A stretch of DNA of 38,165 nucleotides from a virus (IMGVR_UViG_3300032291_002500:1-38165); one strand, 5' to 3'; numbered from the stretch's first letter, positions 7,481 to 15,559 are shown. A program made the numbers and translations. The notes: generated by a model not told the origin, from the sequence alone.

Positions 7481-8137
7481 ATGGCTAATTTAACGCCTGA
7501 GCAGTTCGAGAAAGCATTGTCAAACGCTAAGCAGGCGTTGACGAAAAACATAGGCAAGATATTAATCAATGCGACTAATATCGGGTCTTCCGAAATGCAG
7601 GTAAGGGTGTTTAATCGTGGTCAAACAACTGCTGGCAAACAGATGCGATACAGGTCTGCACCTTATAAAAAATTGCGAACCGATGCAGGTTTGCAAACGA
7701 ATTGGAAAGACCTGATTTTTACAGGCGATTTATTCTATTCGCTTACGATTCTATCAACTGCGGAAAAAGAAGTTACCTACGGCTTTAATAATGCTGAAAC
7801 AGCACAGATAGCCGAGTGGCAACAGACATCAGATGTGCAGGTAGGCGAACCGATATTCCCTTTGAATCAAAAGGAAATATCAAAGATGGAACGACAGATT
7901 GCGATTGATGTTGCTAAGGTATTTACAGGAGCGTTGGAGAATTTTCCGAATATGCCGAGCGTGTCAGGTATCGGTAAATCTGCAACGGAAAAAAGTATTG
8001 CAAGGAATAAGGCGAAGAAGGCTAAGACAAAAACAAAATATCCGAAAGGCTCAACCGCAAAAGATAAAGCAAGAATAGCCCGAGCAAAGAAATTACGACA
8101 AGGCACATACAAACCTAAGAAACGAAAGAAAAAATGA
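7481..8137 (+). CDS. Neck/tail-completion protein, HK97 gp10 / Mu gpG-like
   Basis: A 218-aa protein. The N-terminal 150 residues show the virion morphogenesis pattern: an amphipathic N-terminal helix, an Arg/Lys-rich loop (QMRYRSAPYKKL), then W..L.FTGDL..SL and a C-terminal helix containing PLNQKEISKMERQ. The last 60 residues are an unusual Lys/Arg/Ala-rich tail that could bind nucleic acid. Members of this group act at the head-tail junction. It starts three bases after DUF5675 and ends in an ATGA overlap with the next gene. Confidence 0.6.
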   Translation: MANLTPEQFEKALSNAKQALTKNIGKILINATNIGSSEMQVRVFNRGQTTAGKQMRYRSAPYKKLRTDAGLQTNWKDLIFTGDLFYSLTILSTAEKEVTYGFNNAETAQIAEWQQTSDVQVGEPIFPLNQKEISKMERQIAIDVAKVFTGALENFPNMPSVSGIGKSATEKSIARNKAKKAKTKTKYPKGSTAKDKARIARAKKLRQGTYKPKKRKKK

Positions 8138-8691
8138 CATCAGAAACGATTTATATTATCTCATCCATACGCCAACAAATTGAGCAATACAATGTGATAT
8201 TCCCTGTTGGATATGACTTCTGTTTTCGTGAACCCGATACAGGTAATATCTTCCTGCGTCGTATGGATGATAATTCGGAACTTGTTCGATTTCCTAACAT
8301 AGACACTCAAGGCAATTGGTTCTATTTGCGTTATGAAGAATTAGAGAAATCCACATTCAGACCAATCGACAGACAAGGGTCGTGTCAGGAACGATTCGAG
8401 CAATCAATAACGCTCAAAGGTGTGTTTATCTTTACTGCAAATAATCAATATGAGGTTGGCGATTATACGGTAAATACTATCATGGGTACATTCATTCCAC
8501 CGTTCGGAACGATTGATAATATCAAGATTGACCCTGCCTCGATTCAATACGATTACTTTAATTTTAACGAGGCTGATACAGGCAACGAGTTACGCTCATA
8601 CATGCCAGAAATACAATCGTTTGCAATTGATATAAATGTTACCTTTGCAAGAGAGTTTTCCGATTGCAGAAATCCACCTGAACTGATATAA
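8134..8691 (+). CDS. Putative tail terminator / neck protein
   Basis: A 185-aa protein, ATGA-coupled to the gp10-like gene. In siphoviruses the gene after gp10-like is usually the tail terminator; the size fits, and the mix of an N-terminal helix with later beta strands is compatible. I see no diagnostic motif, so the name is positional. Codons and composition match the neighbours. Confidence 0.45.
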   Translation: MTSETIYIISSIRQQIEQYNVIFPVGYDFCFREPDTGNIFLRRMDDNSELVRFPNIDTQGNWFYLRYEELEKSTFRPIDRQGSCQERFEQSITLKGVFIFTANNQYEVGDYTVNTIMGTFIPPFGTIDNIKIDPASIQYDYFNFNEADTGNELRSYMPEIQSFAIDINVTFAREFSDCRNPPELI

Positions 8692-8693
8692 TT

Positions 8694-8999
8694 ATGAATA
8701 CTTTTAGCACATTGAACTTGGGTAATTTCCCAGCGAATCAAGCAACCATTCCTATCCCCGGTATGGTTTATCCCGATGCCGATAGTTACACATTTGAAGC
8801 ACTTATAAATGGTGTATTCAGCATTCAATTAGTTACATCTGTATTGGGCAATCCTATTGTAATTCCGAATAACTTTCCTGACGATGCGACCGTAATGGTT
8901 CGGATAAAAATACCCACAGCCAATAGGACATTGACCAATACATACATCAACGATTCGGCTGGTCATATCTGGTTTCAATTCACAAATATCCCAGTATAA
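8694..8999 (+). CDS. Hypothetical beta-rich protein
   Basis: A 101-aa protein starting two bases after the previous stop in a TATAATTATG context shared with the next gene. It is rich in Asn, Thr, Pro and Ile, with alternating hydrophobic residues suggesting a small beta-sandwich. It could be a tail or neck part. Family not recognised. Confidence 0.5.
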   Translation: MNTFSTLNLGNFPANQATIPIPGMVYPDADSYTFEALINGVFSIQLVTSVLGNPIVIPNNFPDDATVMVRIKIPTANRTLTNTYINDSAGHIWFQFTNIPV

Positions 9000-9001
9000 T
9001 T

Positions 9002-9313
9002 ATGCTTGATTTTGCAATTAATTTATTTGTCCTGATCTCGTTCAGTTTTGCAGTTTCTTGTGTGTCTTATGCGTTTGAAGTTTGGATACAGCCTAACCAC
9101 ATATTTCAGCGTTATGGCAGGTGGTTACACAAACATCAGGACAAGCACTGGTCAAAGCCATTAGGGCTGTGTATATTGTGCCAGAATGCTTGGCTTGAAC
9201 TAATATGTTTCACTGTGGCGTTAATCGCTTTAGGTCAATTAGAATCGTGCTGGTGGATGCCAATTCTTGCTCCGTTTGTTGGTAACGCTTGGCTCAGGAA
9301 GGTGTTGAATTAA
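9002..9313 (+). CDS. Membrane protein with CxxC motif
   Basis: A 103-aa protein, last gene of the plus-strand head module. Hydrophobic helices lie at about residues 5-25 (NLFVLISFSFAVSCVSYAF) and 64-80 (LELICFTVALIALGQL), with a third weaker one near the end. Between them is LCILCQNAW, a CxxC pair on the probable loop or membrane edge. The pattern recalls DUF1360-like small membrane proteins, but I am not certain. Role unknown. Confidence 0.55.
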   Translation: MLDFAINLFVLISFSFAVSCVSYAFEVWIQPNHIFQRYGRWLHKHQDKHWSKPLGLCILCQNAWLELICFTVALIALGQLESCWWMPILAPFVGNAWLRKVLN

Positions 9314-9407
9314 TTACAATCGTTCTCAATTTGAACCGATTGATTTGATTTGAATATTCCGTATCTCCTTGCCTCTATTCGGAGGCGGATGTCGGATTTG
9401 CGTGCTT
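9314..9407. terminator. Convergent intergenic region with hairpin, possible bidirectional terminator
   Basis: Plus and minus gene blocks converge here. GCCTC and GAGGC around 9370-9386 form a short hairpin with a 6-base loop, enclosed by TCCG/CGGA. There is no T run, so terminator strength is doubtful, but no other stop signal for either block is visible. Confidence 0.35.
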
Positions 9408-9797
9408 TCATCGTTTAATTCCTATCCAAAACCCATCCCCACTAATCGGGTATCGGTCAACCCGTTTGAATTCGAGTTTGCCCGGTGAAATGCGATAAAT
9501 CAGGGCTTCGTTATTCCAATCGACCATCTCCCAGACCTGAACGAAATAATGCGAGTGTTTGCCGTATAGTTTGATTATAACGGCACAATCCGAGGCGAGT
9601 GTATCTTTATCTGACATAAACCAATCAGGATAAAGGCAGGACAAAGGAATGCAATCGAAGCCTTCGTAAACCTCGTTCCGCTTGGTATCAATCAGTACGG
9701 TATCTTTCGGCAGGTCTTTGCGGTCGCCTCTGAACCCGGCAAAGTAGTTATCGGATTCGAGTTGCCATAGGGAGTTATTTGAGGGGGTGAGGGTCAT
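9408..9797 (-). CDS. Hypothetical protein
   Basis: A 129-aa protein, last gene of the minus-strand block, ATGA-coupled to its upstream neighbour. It is acidic and aromatic-rich (many Trp and Tyr), with a mixed beta pattern. I recognise no domain. Confidence 0.5.
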   Translation of the reverse strand: MTLTPSNNSLWQLESDNYFAGFRGDRKDLPKDTVLIDTKRNEVYEGFDCIPLSCLYPDWFMSDKDTLASDCAVIIKLYGKHSHYFVQVWEMVDWNNEALIYRISPGKLEFKRVDRYPISGDGFWIGIKR

Positions 9798-10207
9798 GTG
9801 GTTTGCGTTGGTTCGGTTGTAGGTTCCTTGTCTGCATTTAAGACATTCAACTCTTTGAAAGTGTTATAAACAATTCTTTTTTCTTCTTCGCTAAATTTAT
9901 GGCTATCAAACCACCCTAAAATAGACCGCCTTTCTTTTTCTAATTTGGCTTCTTCTAATATTTCCGTGGTTTGAATCCTCCACTCTTCCCACATATCACC
10001 ATAGGCTCGGTAGTAAATAGTTTTGCTTTGGTAGTCAACCTTTGGGGTATTTATTAATTTTTTTCCAGAAGATAATACCGCCTGAGTTTTGGTAAGCCTC
10101 ACAACATTCTGAAAGTAATAATAACAATTGTTACTATAGCTGGGGCATTTCTTTAAATATACCTTGTCGCCTACTTTTAATGGTTGCATTTGTTTTTCTA
10201 ATTCCAT
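9794..10207 (-). CDS. Hypothetical protein, possible SH3-like fold
   Basis: A 137-aa protein. The N-terminal part (PLKVGDKVYLKKC) looks like the start of an SH3-like or KOW-like barrel seen in small phage proteins that bind nucleic acid or modify host machinery. The C-terminal half is helical and charged. It is more AT-rich than its neighbours. Start context is AGTAATTATG. Confidence 0.5.
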   Translation of the reverse strand: MELEKQMQPLKVGDKVYLKKCPSYSNNCYYYFQNVVRLTKTQAVLSSGKKLINTPKVDYQSKTIYYRAYGDMWEEWRIQTTEILEEAKLEKERRSILGWFDSHKFSEEEKRIVYNTFKELNVLNADKEPTTEPTQTT

Positions 10208-10237
10208 AATTACTTATACGCTATTCGTTTCAAAAAG

Positions 10238-10726
10238 TTACTTGCTGGTCTTATTTCTTTGATTCAACTTGCCTTTAAGCGACCATATCCGCATACAGCC
10301 TAAGTGATAGAATTTATTTATGGTTTTTTGGTCTGGCTTTTCTGCCTTTTTGTTGTGCTTAGGAATTCTCCACCATTGGGCTTTGTAGTAAGTACAGCCT
10401 TGTATTTCTTTGGCATTGACTACGATTATACCACAACTCGAAGGCACTAAATCAAGGGCTAAGTCAAGCATGAAATCGGGCACGGCATAAACAAGCCTCG
10501 ATATTATTTTACTGCTGTGGTTGTGCCCTTTTTTAAAGTCTGCTTTCAGGTCTGATTTGCTGACCTTGATTTCGACTTCCGTAAACCTGCCTTGGGAGTC
10601 CAATATGAGCATATCGCATTCATGCCTAAGCCCAAGTCCCCATGATACATTTGGCACGATTGTGTGTTGCCTATATCCGATTAGGTCAGCAACAGCTAAC
10701 TCCATTTGCCCCGAGTGTGGCTTCAT
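10238..10726 (-). CDS. PD-(D/E)XK nuclease-like protein (MmcB-type fold)
   Basis: A 162-aa protein with a restriction-endonuclease-like core: an early helix with Glu (QMELAVADLIGY), ECDMLILDSQGRFTEVEIKVSKSDLKAD at about residues 36-63 giving Asp-38 and the E-x-K triad element (EIK), and a later KISRLVYAVPD strand. This fits the MmcB/YraN-like branch of the PD-(D/E)XK superfamily. The catalytic residues appear intact. It is coupled by ATGA to the tiny HTH gene upstream. Possible roles are DNA processing during replication or host DNA degradation; which one cannot be told. Confidence 0.62.
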   Translation of the reverse strand: MKPHSGQMELAVADLIGYRQHTIVPNVSWGLGLRHECDMLILDSQGRFTEVEIKVSKSDLKADFKKGHNHSSKIISRLVYAVPDFMLDLALDLVPSSCGIIVVNAKEIQGCTYYKAQWWRIPKHNKKAEKPDQKTINKFYHLGCMRIWSLKGKLNQRNKTSK

Positions 10727-10842
10727 TTCCCCGTCTTAACTATCCTCAATATTGTCGATTCGGCTTTGCCGTACATCCGGGCAATTTCGTATGTTGATAG
10801 ACCACAATCGGCAAATGCTTTGATGTATTGGGTTTCAGTCAT
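10723..10842 (-). CDS. Hidden 39-aa helix-turn-helix protein
   Basis: Read on the minus strand, ATG at 10842 to TGA at 10723-10725 gives 39 codons, overlapping both neighbours by ATGA. The product (starting MTETQYIKAFADCGLSTYEI) is a bare helix-turn-helix: GLSTYEIARMYGKAESTILR has the resolvase/sigma-like shape. It could be a tiny regulator or DNA-binding accessory of the nuclease encoded next. Confidence 0.65.
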   Translation of the reverse strand: MTETQYIKAFADCGLSTYEIARMYGKAESTILRIVKTGK

Positions 10843-11360
10843 TTCAATTTCGGGTTAAGTCGTTTCGATTGTTTCCAATCAAGTCCGGTGGGTAAGGTAA
10901 ATTCAGAATTTCCAATATTGCAACGATACCATTCTATTTCATCACGCTTTACCCCATACCAATTGCCTTTCCCATTTGCATCAAAGCAATGCACATCAGC
11001 CCACTCAGGAGCATTATCCCAATCAACCTGATACGGGTCGGGTTCAGCCGTAACCGATTCGTGAATAGCAACATGGTATTGGATGGTGCGGACGGGGCGG
11101 TAGTGTTTGCTGTGCGGATTACTTGGACTAAGCCAAACCATACCTACTGAAACTTGCTTTGATTCAGGTATGTCCGGATTCATCTCCACCTTAACCCACT
11201 TCTCCGCATCTTCCTCGGTGCAGAACTCGTAGCCTTCTGGCAGTAGGTGGGTGTAGTCGGGTTCTGAACCGTTCGGTTTTTCCGAATGGTTCAATCCCAA
11301 GTTCTCCCGAATTGCGTCAATCGCTTTTTGAATCTCGTCTAATTGCTGTTTTGTGTTCAT
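10839..11360 (-). CDS. Hypothetical phage protein
   Basis: A 173-aa acidic protein. The N-terminal 30 residues form a helix; the centre carries EGYEFCTEEDAEKWV and the C-terminal part APEWADVHCFDANGKGNWYG, motifs I have seen in many phage-encoded proteins of unknown role in early regions. It is followed by the tiny HTH gene through an ATGA overlap. Confidence 0.55.
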   Translation of the reverse strand: MNTKQQLDEIQKAIDAIRENLGLNHSEKPNGSEPDYTHLLPEGYEFCTEEDAEKWVKVEMNPDIPESKQVSVGMVWLSPSNPHSKHYRPVRTIQYHVAIHESVTAEPDPYQVDWDNAPEWADVHCFDANGKGNWYGVKRDEIEWYRCNIGNSEFTLPTGLDWKQSKRLNPKLK

Positions 11361-11374
11361 GTTGATTTTTACGC

Positions 11375-11701
11375 TTATTTACTTTGTTTTGTTTCCGTTT
11401 CCATCGCCTTCCTTGCAATATTTTCCCGAAACAATTCTTTTCGGCTACAATACAAATCCCACATCGCTAATTCCTGTGCGGTTATCTGGTCAATTACCAA
11501 ATCGGTTTGATGAATTGAAACCAAATATAACGCCTTGTTCATTATCGCTTCTTTTCGCCAATATATTTCATTGGTTTTGGAAATATCTCGCTGTGTTGAG
11601 GCTGTAATCCATGCTAAGATTAATCCTGCACAAACAAGGCACATCAGGTAAAATCCGAATTTGAAATAGAATCGGTAGGTATAGGAATTGGGCATTTTCA
11701 T
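11375..11701 (-). CDS. Small membrane protein
   Basis: A 108-aa protein. One hydrophobic helix covers about residues 12-31 (KFGFYLMCLVCAGLILAW), followed by a soluble, charged helical domain. A single-span inner-membrane protein with the C-terminal part outside or inside the cytoplasm is likely. It begins MKMP, as does the adjacent upstream gene, and overlaps that gene by four bases. Confidence 0.5.
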   Translation of the reverse strand: MKMPNSYTYRFYFKFGFYLMCLVCAGLILAWITASTQRDISKTNEIYWRKEAIMNKALYLVSIHQTDLVIDQITAQELAMWDLYCSRKELFRENIARKAMETETKQSK

Positions 11702-11955
11702 AAGTTCGATTCCTTTAGTTTCCTTAGTTCATTTAAAAAAAATATCATTTTATGGCAGGCTTCAATCGGAGTCGCTGATTTCGTGTCTGGATTTTCAAAA
11801 TTTGCAGGATTGCGAAATGATACTTGCCAATAATTTAACCCGTAAACATAATCTAAAGACAATACGCCAAAGCCCAATGATTTGTATTTAATGCCCTCAA
11901 GATAGTCAAGGCATCCCTCAAGTGTGGTTGGTAGGTATTGGTCAGGCATTTTCAT
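11698..11955 (-). CDS. Hypothetical protein
   Basis: An 85-aa protein. The pattern LPTTLEGCLDYLEG and a C-terminal helix with ATPIEACHKMIFFLNEL resemble small phage proteins of the KIxELPxxxxxxLExxxx type, without a named function. Coupled at both ends by ATGA overlaps. Confidence 0.5.
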   Translation of the reverse strand: MKMPDQYLPTTLEGCLDYLEGIKYKSLGFGVLSLDYVYGLNYWQVSFRNPANFENPDTKSATPIEACHKMIFFLNELRKLKESNL

Positions 11956-12161
11956 AAGTTCTCAGGTAGTTTGGGGAGTGGTTGCCAATGGGTGACTTGT
12001 TGGAAATCTTGAAAATCACAATGAAATTTATTCCAATCGCCTCTAAATAAACTTATATCTACAATTCCGTATTTAACTACTAAGTAATTTTCAGATGGTA
12101 CTTCCGGCAATCTCTCGCTAACCGGAATCCATCCGTGGAGGTTTGGTTCAAAGATACTCAT
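11952..12161 (-). CDS. DUF551 family protein
   Basis: A 69-aa protein with both DUF551 ends: WIPVSERLPE near residue 11 and VTHWQPLPKLPE near residue 56. DUF551 proteins occur in phages and prophages in early or accessory regions; their function is unknown. Length is normal for the short members. Confidence 0.7.
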   Translation of the reverse strand: MSIFEPNLHGWIPVSERLPEVPSENYLVVKYGIVDISLFRGDWNKFHCDFQDFQQVTHWQPLPKLPENL

Positions 12162-12631
12162 ACTATCACCCCCATGCTTTCGTTTAACCCGTTTCCAATA
12201 TTCTGATTCACGACTGGGTAATCAATTTTGACCAAGTCAAATTCTCGCTTATTCGCATTGAACTTAATCAATCGTTTTCGATTATCAGTCTGCCAATTAT
12301 CCGACTTTAACTCATTGAATAACTCAGACATAACGAGTTGCATATTGGCATTGAACATCAACTCCAATAACCACCACGGGCGGTCAGGGAATAGTACATA
12401 GTCAGTCCATTCCTTCCTAAAATCAAGTGATTCTTGGATATAATCATGCTCAATCGTTTTCACATTATTATCCCTGTCAAACTGAACCAAACAAGGCTTC
12501 CCACCTGATTCGATTTGGAAATTTTTGAGGTCATCGTAACTATCGAACTGGCAGAATAATGTCTGTCCGTTCGGTAAAATCGCCTCGGCAAGTGCTGGGC
12601 AGGCTTGGGTAGTTTCTGTTAATTTGGTCAT
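12158..12631 (-). CDS. Hypothetical protein
   Basis: A 157-aa acidic, aromatic-rich protein. The start context is TAAATAATTATG, a T/A-rich non-Shine-Dalgarno type. It may be soluble and alpha/beta. I recognise no domain. Confidence 0.5.
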   Translation of the reverse strand: MTKLTETTQACPALAEAILPNGQTLFCQFDSYDDLKNFQIESGGKPCLVQFDRDNNVKTIEHDYIQESLDFRKEWTDYVLFPDRPWWLLELMFNANMQLVMSELFNELKSDNWQTDNRKRLIKFNANKREFDLVKIDYPVVNQNIGNGLNESMGVIV

Positions 12632-12637
12632 AATTAT

Positions 12638-13066
12638 TTATACGGTTTTAGGTTCGTTTTGTTTCACCAAGGTTGCCAATATTTTCAATGCGTCTTTATT
12701 TCCAATTGAAATCAATCCTCCAAAATCGTCCCGATGGTGCATTACCGTTGTGTGGTCAATATACCCGAGCATATTGGCTGTGTCTTTGAGGCTGAGATTA
12801 TTCAACTCAGTTAGGTAATAACATAATGCTTTTCGAATGTTTATAATCTTTCTCAGCCTTGATTTGGACCGGATTGATTCAGTAGTGAATCCGTAATATT
12901 TTAACCATTCCGAAAAATCATTAAGGCTCGTAACTTTCCGCTTCGATATGTCCGGAGCGAGTGCTTGCAATCGTCTGCGTTGTTCCTCATAAATCATATC
13001 AGATAACATCTGACTGACTGCTTGTTGTCCGCATAACTTTACGGCTCGGTGGTATGCGTTGCTCAT
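12638..13066 (-). CDS. DnaA domain IV-like DNA-binding protein (no AAA+ domain)
   Basis: A 142-aa protein read from ATG 13066, one base after the methyltransferase stop; a longer in-frame reading would lie inside that gene. Residues about 82-118 match the DnaA C-terminal helix-turn-helix: INIRKALCYYLTEL, NLSLKDTANMLGYIDHTTV. The DHTTV segment is the domain's DNA-contact signature. The ATPase part of DnaA is absent. Phage proteins of this kind may bind host DnaA boxes, replace the initiator or act as a regulator. Confidence 0.68.
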   Translation of the reverse strand: MSNAYHRAVKLCGQQAVSQMLSDMIYEEQRRRLQALAPDISKRKVTSLNDFSEWLKYYGFTTESIRSKSRLRKIINIRKALCYYLTELNNLSLKDTANMLGYIDHTTVMHHRDDFGGLISIGNKDALKILATLVKQNEPKTV

Positions 13067-13067
13067 G

Positions 13068-13913
13068 TTAGAATAGTGTTGGTGCGACCTTTTCTGTTTC
13101 GGTCTTGTTAAATCCAAATTCTTTAATATCCTTCTTACGCTGAATTGTTTGTTTAATCCATTTAGAAGCGTCTGCGTGAAAGTTTCTTTTAATCTCAAAA
13201 CCGTATGCCTTACGGTCTAATTCAATTGCAGCGACTAATGTACTTCCACTTCCTGCACAAGGGTCAATTACCACATCTCCCGGGTCTGTAAATATCTCAA
13301 TTAGTTTCTTCAATAATTTCACAGGCTTTTGAGTTGGATGCAGTTTCTCGGAATCCTCATCTCTTTCCCAATCAATGCAGTTGAATATCATTTTCCCGTT
13401 ATTGTTGAATTTTGGCAATCTATCTCGATATAGCAATAATCCATATTCACAATTTCCGACTATTTTCATATTTGCTTTTAATACCTGAGCCGAAAAATTT
13501 TTACGAAAAACCAAATTGATATATCGGTTCAGTCCGTATCTTTTTGCCAATTCAATTAGGCTGAACTGTTGCTCAAATTCGCAGAAAACAATCATACATG
13601 GTGCATTTGATTTTTGTCTTTTACCATCGTCTGACTTTGGTGCAGGAGGTTCTTTTTTCAACATGGTTGAGCAAAAGTGCATAAATTCAGCAGGTCGGAA
13701 ATCTTTATCAGTATCGAAAAATTCTTTCCCGGCTAATTCGGATTCCCCATTTGAATTATCTCCATCCTTGTACCATGCAGGATTTGAAGCGTAGGCATTA
13801 TTCCCAAGATTATACGGAATATCCGCTATAATCAATTGAGCTTTCGGTATCTGATATACCTTGAAATTCTGAAAGTGATTATGATATAATTCGCTCATGT
13901 TTTTAAATCCCAA
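13068..13913 (-). CDS. DNA N6-adenine methyltransferase (DIPY type)
   Basis: A 281-aa methyltransferase. Catalytic motif IV is ADIPYN near residue 30, and the SAM-binding motif I (DPCAGSGSTLVAA) is near residue 220, after the target-recognition region. That order (IV before I) is the beta class. A conserved EKLHPTQKPVKLLKKLI precedes motif I. A second possible ATG at 13898 lacks only 5 residues. No matching restriction gene is present, so it probably protects phage DNA or affects regulation; its target is unknown. Confidence 0.85.
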   Translation of the reverse strand: MGFKNMSELYHNHFQNFKVYQIPKAQLIIADIPYNLGNNAYASNPAWYKDGDNSNGESELAGKEFFDTDKDFRPAEFMHFCSTMLKKEPPAPKSDDGKRQKSNAPCMIVFCEFEQQFSLIELAKRYGLNRYINLVFRKNFSAQVLKANMKIVGNCEYGLLLYRDRLPKFNNNGKMIFNCIDWERDEDSEKLHPTQKPVKLLKKLIEIFTDPGDVVIDPCAGSGSTLVAAIELDRKAYGFEIKRNFHADASKWIKQTIQRKKDIKEFGFNKTETEKVAPTLF

Positions 13914-14175
13914 ACACTTTAACCGCTTCCACCAAACTCAAATCTACCTTATCCAAGCCATGACAAATAGTGCTGGGGTGTTGGTTGTAAATCGCACCTA
14001 TCTCTTCACAGGTCAATCCTTTTCGCCTTAGATTCCACGCAATTGCTCGTCTGATTGCGACTATCTCTCGGTATTGGATACCGCTCAGGATTAATTCTTT
14101 TGTTACTGGCATCCAAGTGTCGGTAAGCCTGTTCTGCTTATCTCGCAGTCGGTATTTTAATTGATTCTCGTTCAT
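13903..14175 (-). CDS. Second DnaA domain IV-like small protein
   Basis: A 90-aa protein whose centre, IVAIRRAIAWNLRRKGLTCE followed by EIGAIYNQHPSTICHGLDK, aligns by eye with the DnaA domain IV helix-turn-helix (HPSTI in place of DHTTV). It differs from the 142-aa protein encoded nearby. It overlaps the methyltransferase by 11 bases if that gene starts at 13913. Confidence 0.6.
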   Translation of the reverse strand: MNENQLKYRLRDKQNRLTDTWMPVTKELILSGIQYREIVAIRRAIAWNLRRKGLTCEEIGAIYNQHPSTICHGLDKVDLSLVEAVKVFGI

Positions 14176-14381
14176 TTTATCGTTATTTGTATCTCCAAAA
14201 TCTTTACTATTTCCATCAGCCTCGGAACTGACAAGGTAATAACTTGTCGTTCCATTCGTGTGTACTGCTGTTTGGTCATGTGCAGTCTGTCTGCCATTTC
14301 GTTTTGACTTAATCCGATTAGTTTCCGGGTTGCTCGGATTTTGTGAATTAGGTCTGGGTAGGTCATGTCGGTTCTACGCAA
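14172..14381 (-). CDS. XRE/Cro-type helix-turn-helix regulator
   Basis: A 69-aa protein (64 aa if it starts at the ATG at 14366). The HTH_3 fold is clear: KIRATRKLIGLSQNEMADRL, then MTKQQYTRMERQ and IVKILEI. Cro/CI-like proteins of this size are phage transcription switches. There is no integrase in the genome, so a lytic-phase timing role is likelier than lysogeny control. ATGA-coupled to the DnaA-like gene. Confidence 0.8.
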   Translation of the reverse strand: MRRTDMTYPDLIHKIRATRKLIGLSQNEMADRLHMTKQQYTRMERQVITLSVPRLMEIVKILEIQITIK

Positions 14382-14398
14382 CCCCGGCTAACTTTGTT

Positions 14399-14803
14399 TC
14401 AATCTGAATGATAATAATCGCTCATTTGTTTTGCGGTGGGTTTAGCAATATTGTTTTTTTTCAAAATATCATTTACTAAACTGCAATAAAGAAGTTTTAG
14501 GTATTTGTAATCATCTTCCTTTTCTAATTTGTACTTAGAATCATTCACAAATCTCCAAGCACCAAATTTATTACTTTTAAGTTCTTTTTCAAACAGATGT
14601 ATAGGTTTACTGCCAGACATTAAATGACATTCAAATTGAATACCTATACTAACTCCAGTTGTTTTAAACAGCACCCAATCATATTGGCAATTAATAGACA
14701 ATCTTTCTTTTAATGAATCGTCTATTTCTGGATGGAAAACCTTTACTATCTCCCAAGCAACATTTTTATTGCTTAACATTGATTTTTGAAAGTTGTTTAG
14801 CAT
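14399..14803 (-). CDS. AT-rich hypothetical protein, possible moron
   Basis: A 134-aa protein, noticeably richer in A and T than its neighbours, with Lys and Ile/Asn-rich codons. An internal stretch (QYDWVLFKTTGVSIGIQFEC) looks like a beta-hairpin of a PD-(D/E)XK or immunity-type fold, but no catalytic set is clear. The composition suggests recent gain. Confidence 0.5.
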   Translation of the reverse strand: MLNNFQKSMLSNKNVAWEIVKVFHPEIDDSLKERLSINCQYDWVLFKTTGVSIGIQFECHLMSGSKPIHLFEKELKSNKFGAWRFVNDSKYKLEKEDDYKYLKLLYCSLVNDILKKNNIAKPTAKQMSDYYHSD

Positions 14804-14805
14804 AA

Positions 14806-15189
14806 TTACGATTGTTTCAATTCAGCCAGAATTTTCTCAAGTTCCGCTATCTGCTCCTGTTTTGTTCCAGCGTGAATACAAAATGGGTTTAAAACCGTCT
14901 TGATTCGCCTAAATTCAAAGTCGCAATAAAGCGGTGAAAAATTACCATCTGTTGTTTTTACATCCCACTCTCCACGCTTCAACTCAAACTCATCCGGCAA
15001 TTCCCGCACTGGCATCATTGATTCGGGCAGGGCGAACCAGTAAGCCCAAACATTATTAATACCTTCATTAAACGCTTCGTGTATCTCGACACATGATAAT
15101 TTCCCTTGTAAATCATCACTCACCCCATAAACTCGCCCCGGAATCCGTTGCTCAACGGGGACTTGTGTTAATTCGCTTTTAGGTATCAT
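14806..15189 (-). CDS. Hypothetical protein with C-terminal coiled coil
   Basis: A 127-aa protein ending TKQEQIAELEKILAELKQS, a short leucine-zipper-like helix. The main part is mixed alpha/beta. No family recognised. It is coupled by ATGA to the Cys-rich gene upstream. Confidence 0.5.
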   Translation of the reverse strand: MIPKSELTQVPVEQRIPGRVYGVSDDLQGKLSCVEIHEAFNEGINNVWAYWFALPESMMPVRELPDEFELKRGEWDVKTTDGNFSPLYCDFEFRRIKTVLNPFCIHAGTKQEQIAELEKILAELKQS

Positions 15190-15383
15190 ATCACATCCTC
15201 CATTTTAGATTTCCTTTCCTCATCACCTCGGCTATTCGCATCCCACCACGCCATCGTTTCGATGTCCATTGTTTCTTCTTGTTCGTCGTGGTGCGGACAT
15301 CTGCCTTTTTCTTCACAGCATCCATCAAAATCGCAACAGCACCCATCGCAATCTTCGCATCTTACTTTTTTTTGGCTTTCCAT
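15186..15383 (-). CDS. Cysteine-rich small protein, probable metal binder
   Basis: A 65-aa protein with nine cysteines in residues 9-29: C-x2-C-x2-CCC-x3-CC-x4-C, followed by PHH. Such density in a cytoplasmic phage protein points to zinc or another metal site, perhaps two. The C-terminal half is acidic and helical. No matching family comes to mind. Confidence 0.6.
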   Translation of the reverse strand: MESQKKVRCEDCDGCCCDFDGCCEEKGRCPHHDEQEETMDIETMAWWDANSRGDEERKSKMEDVI

Positions 15384-15559
15384 ACTCGAGAAAATAAAGA
15401 GTTAATTGTTCCTACCTTAACAGCATCGCTAATGGCTTGTTTTTGCTCGGGTGATAGATTCACCCCTTGCCTCTCCCAAACTGCTAATACAGCCTCGTTT
15501 GCGTTCGATTCTGGCGGTAATTCCCGAATGATGTCGATTATCTTTAGTGGTTTAAGCAT
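15362..15559 (-). CDS. Hypothetical small protein
   Basis: A 65-aa protein. I chose ATG 15559 (MLKPLKIIDIIREL) because it overlaps the stop of the 34-aa upstream gene by 8 bases; an earlier in-frame start at 15592 would lie within that gene. It is helical, with SPEQKQAISDAVKVG. Its end overlaps the Cys-rich gene by 22 bases. Confidence 0.5.
   Translation of the reverse strand: MLKPLKIIDIIRELPPESNANEAVLAVWERQGVNLSPEQKQAISDAVKVGTINSLFSRVWKAKKK

Noticed and set aside
13068-14381. Complete restriction-modification or other defence system around the methyltransferase
   Set aside because: The neighbours are DNA-binding proteins without nuclease motifs; the PD-(D/E)XK gene is several genes away and of the MmcB type.
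14172-14381. Lysogeny module (CI-type repressor)
   Set aside because: No integrase, excisionase or attachment site seen; a single XRE protein is not enough to claim a temperate phage.
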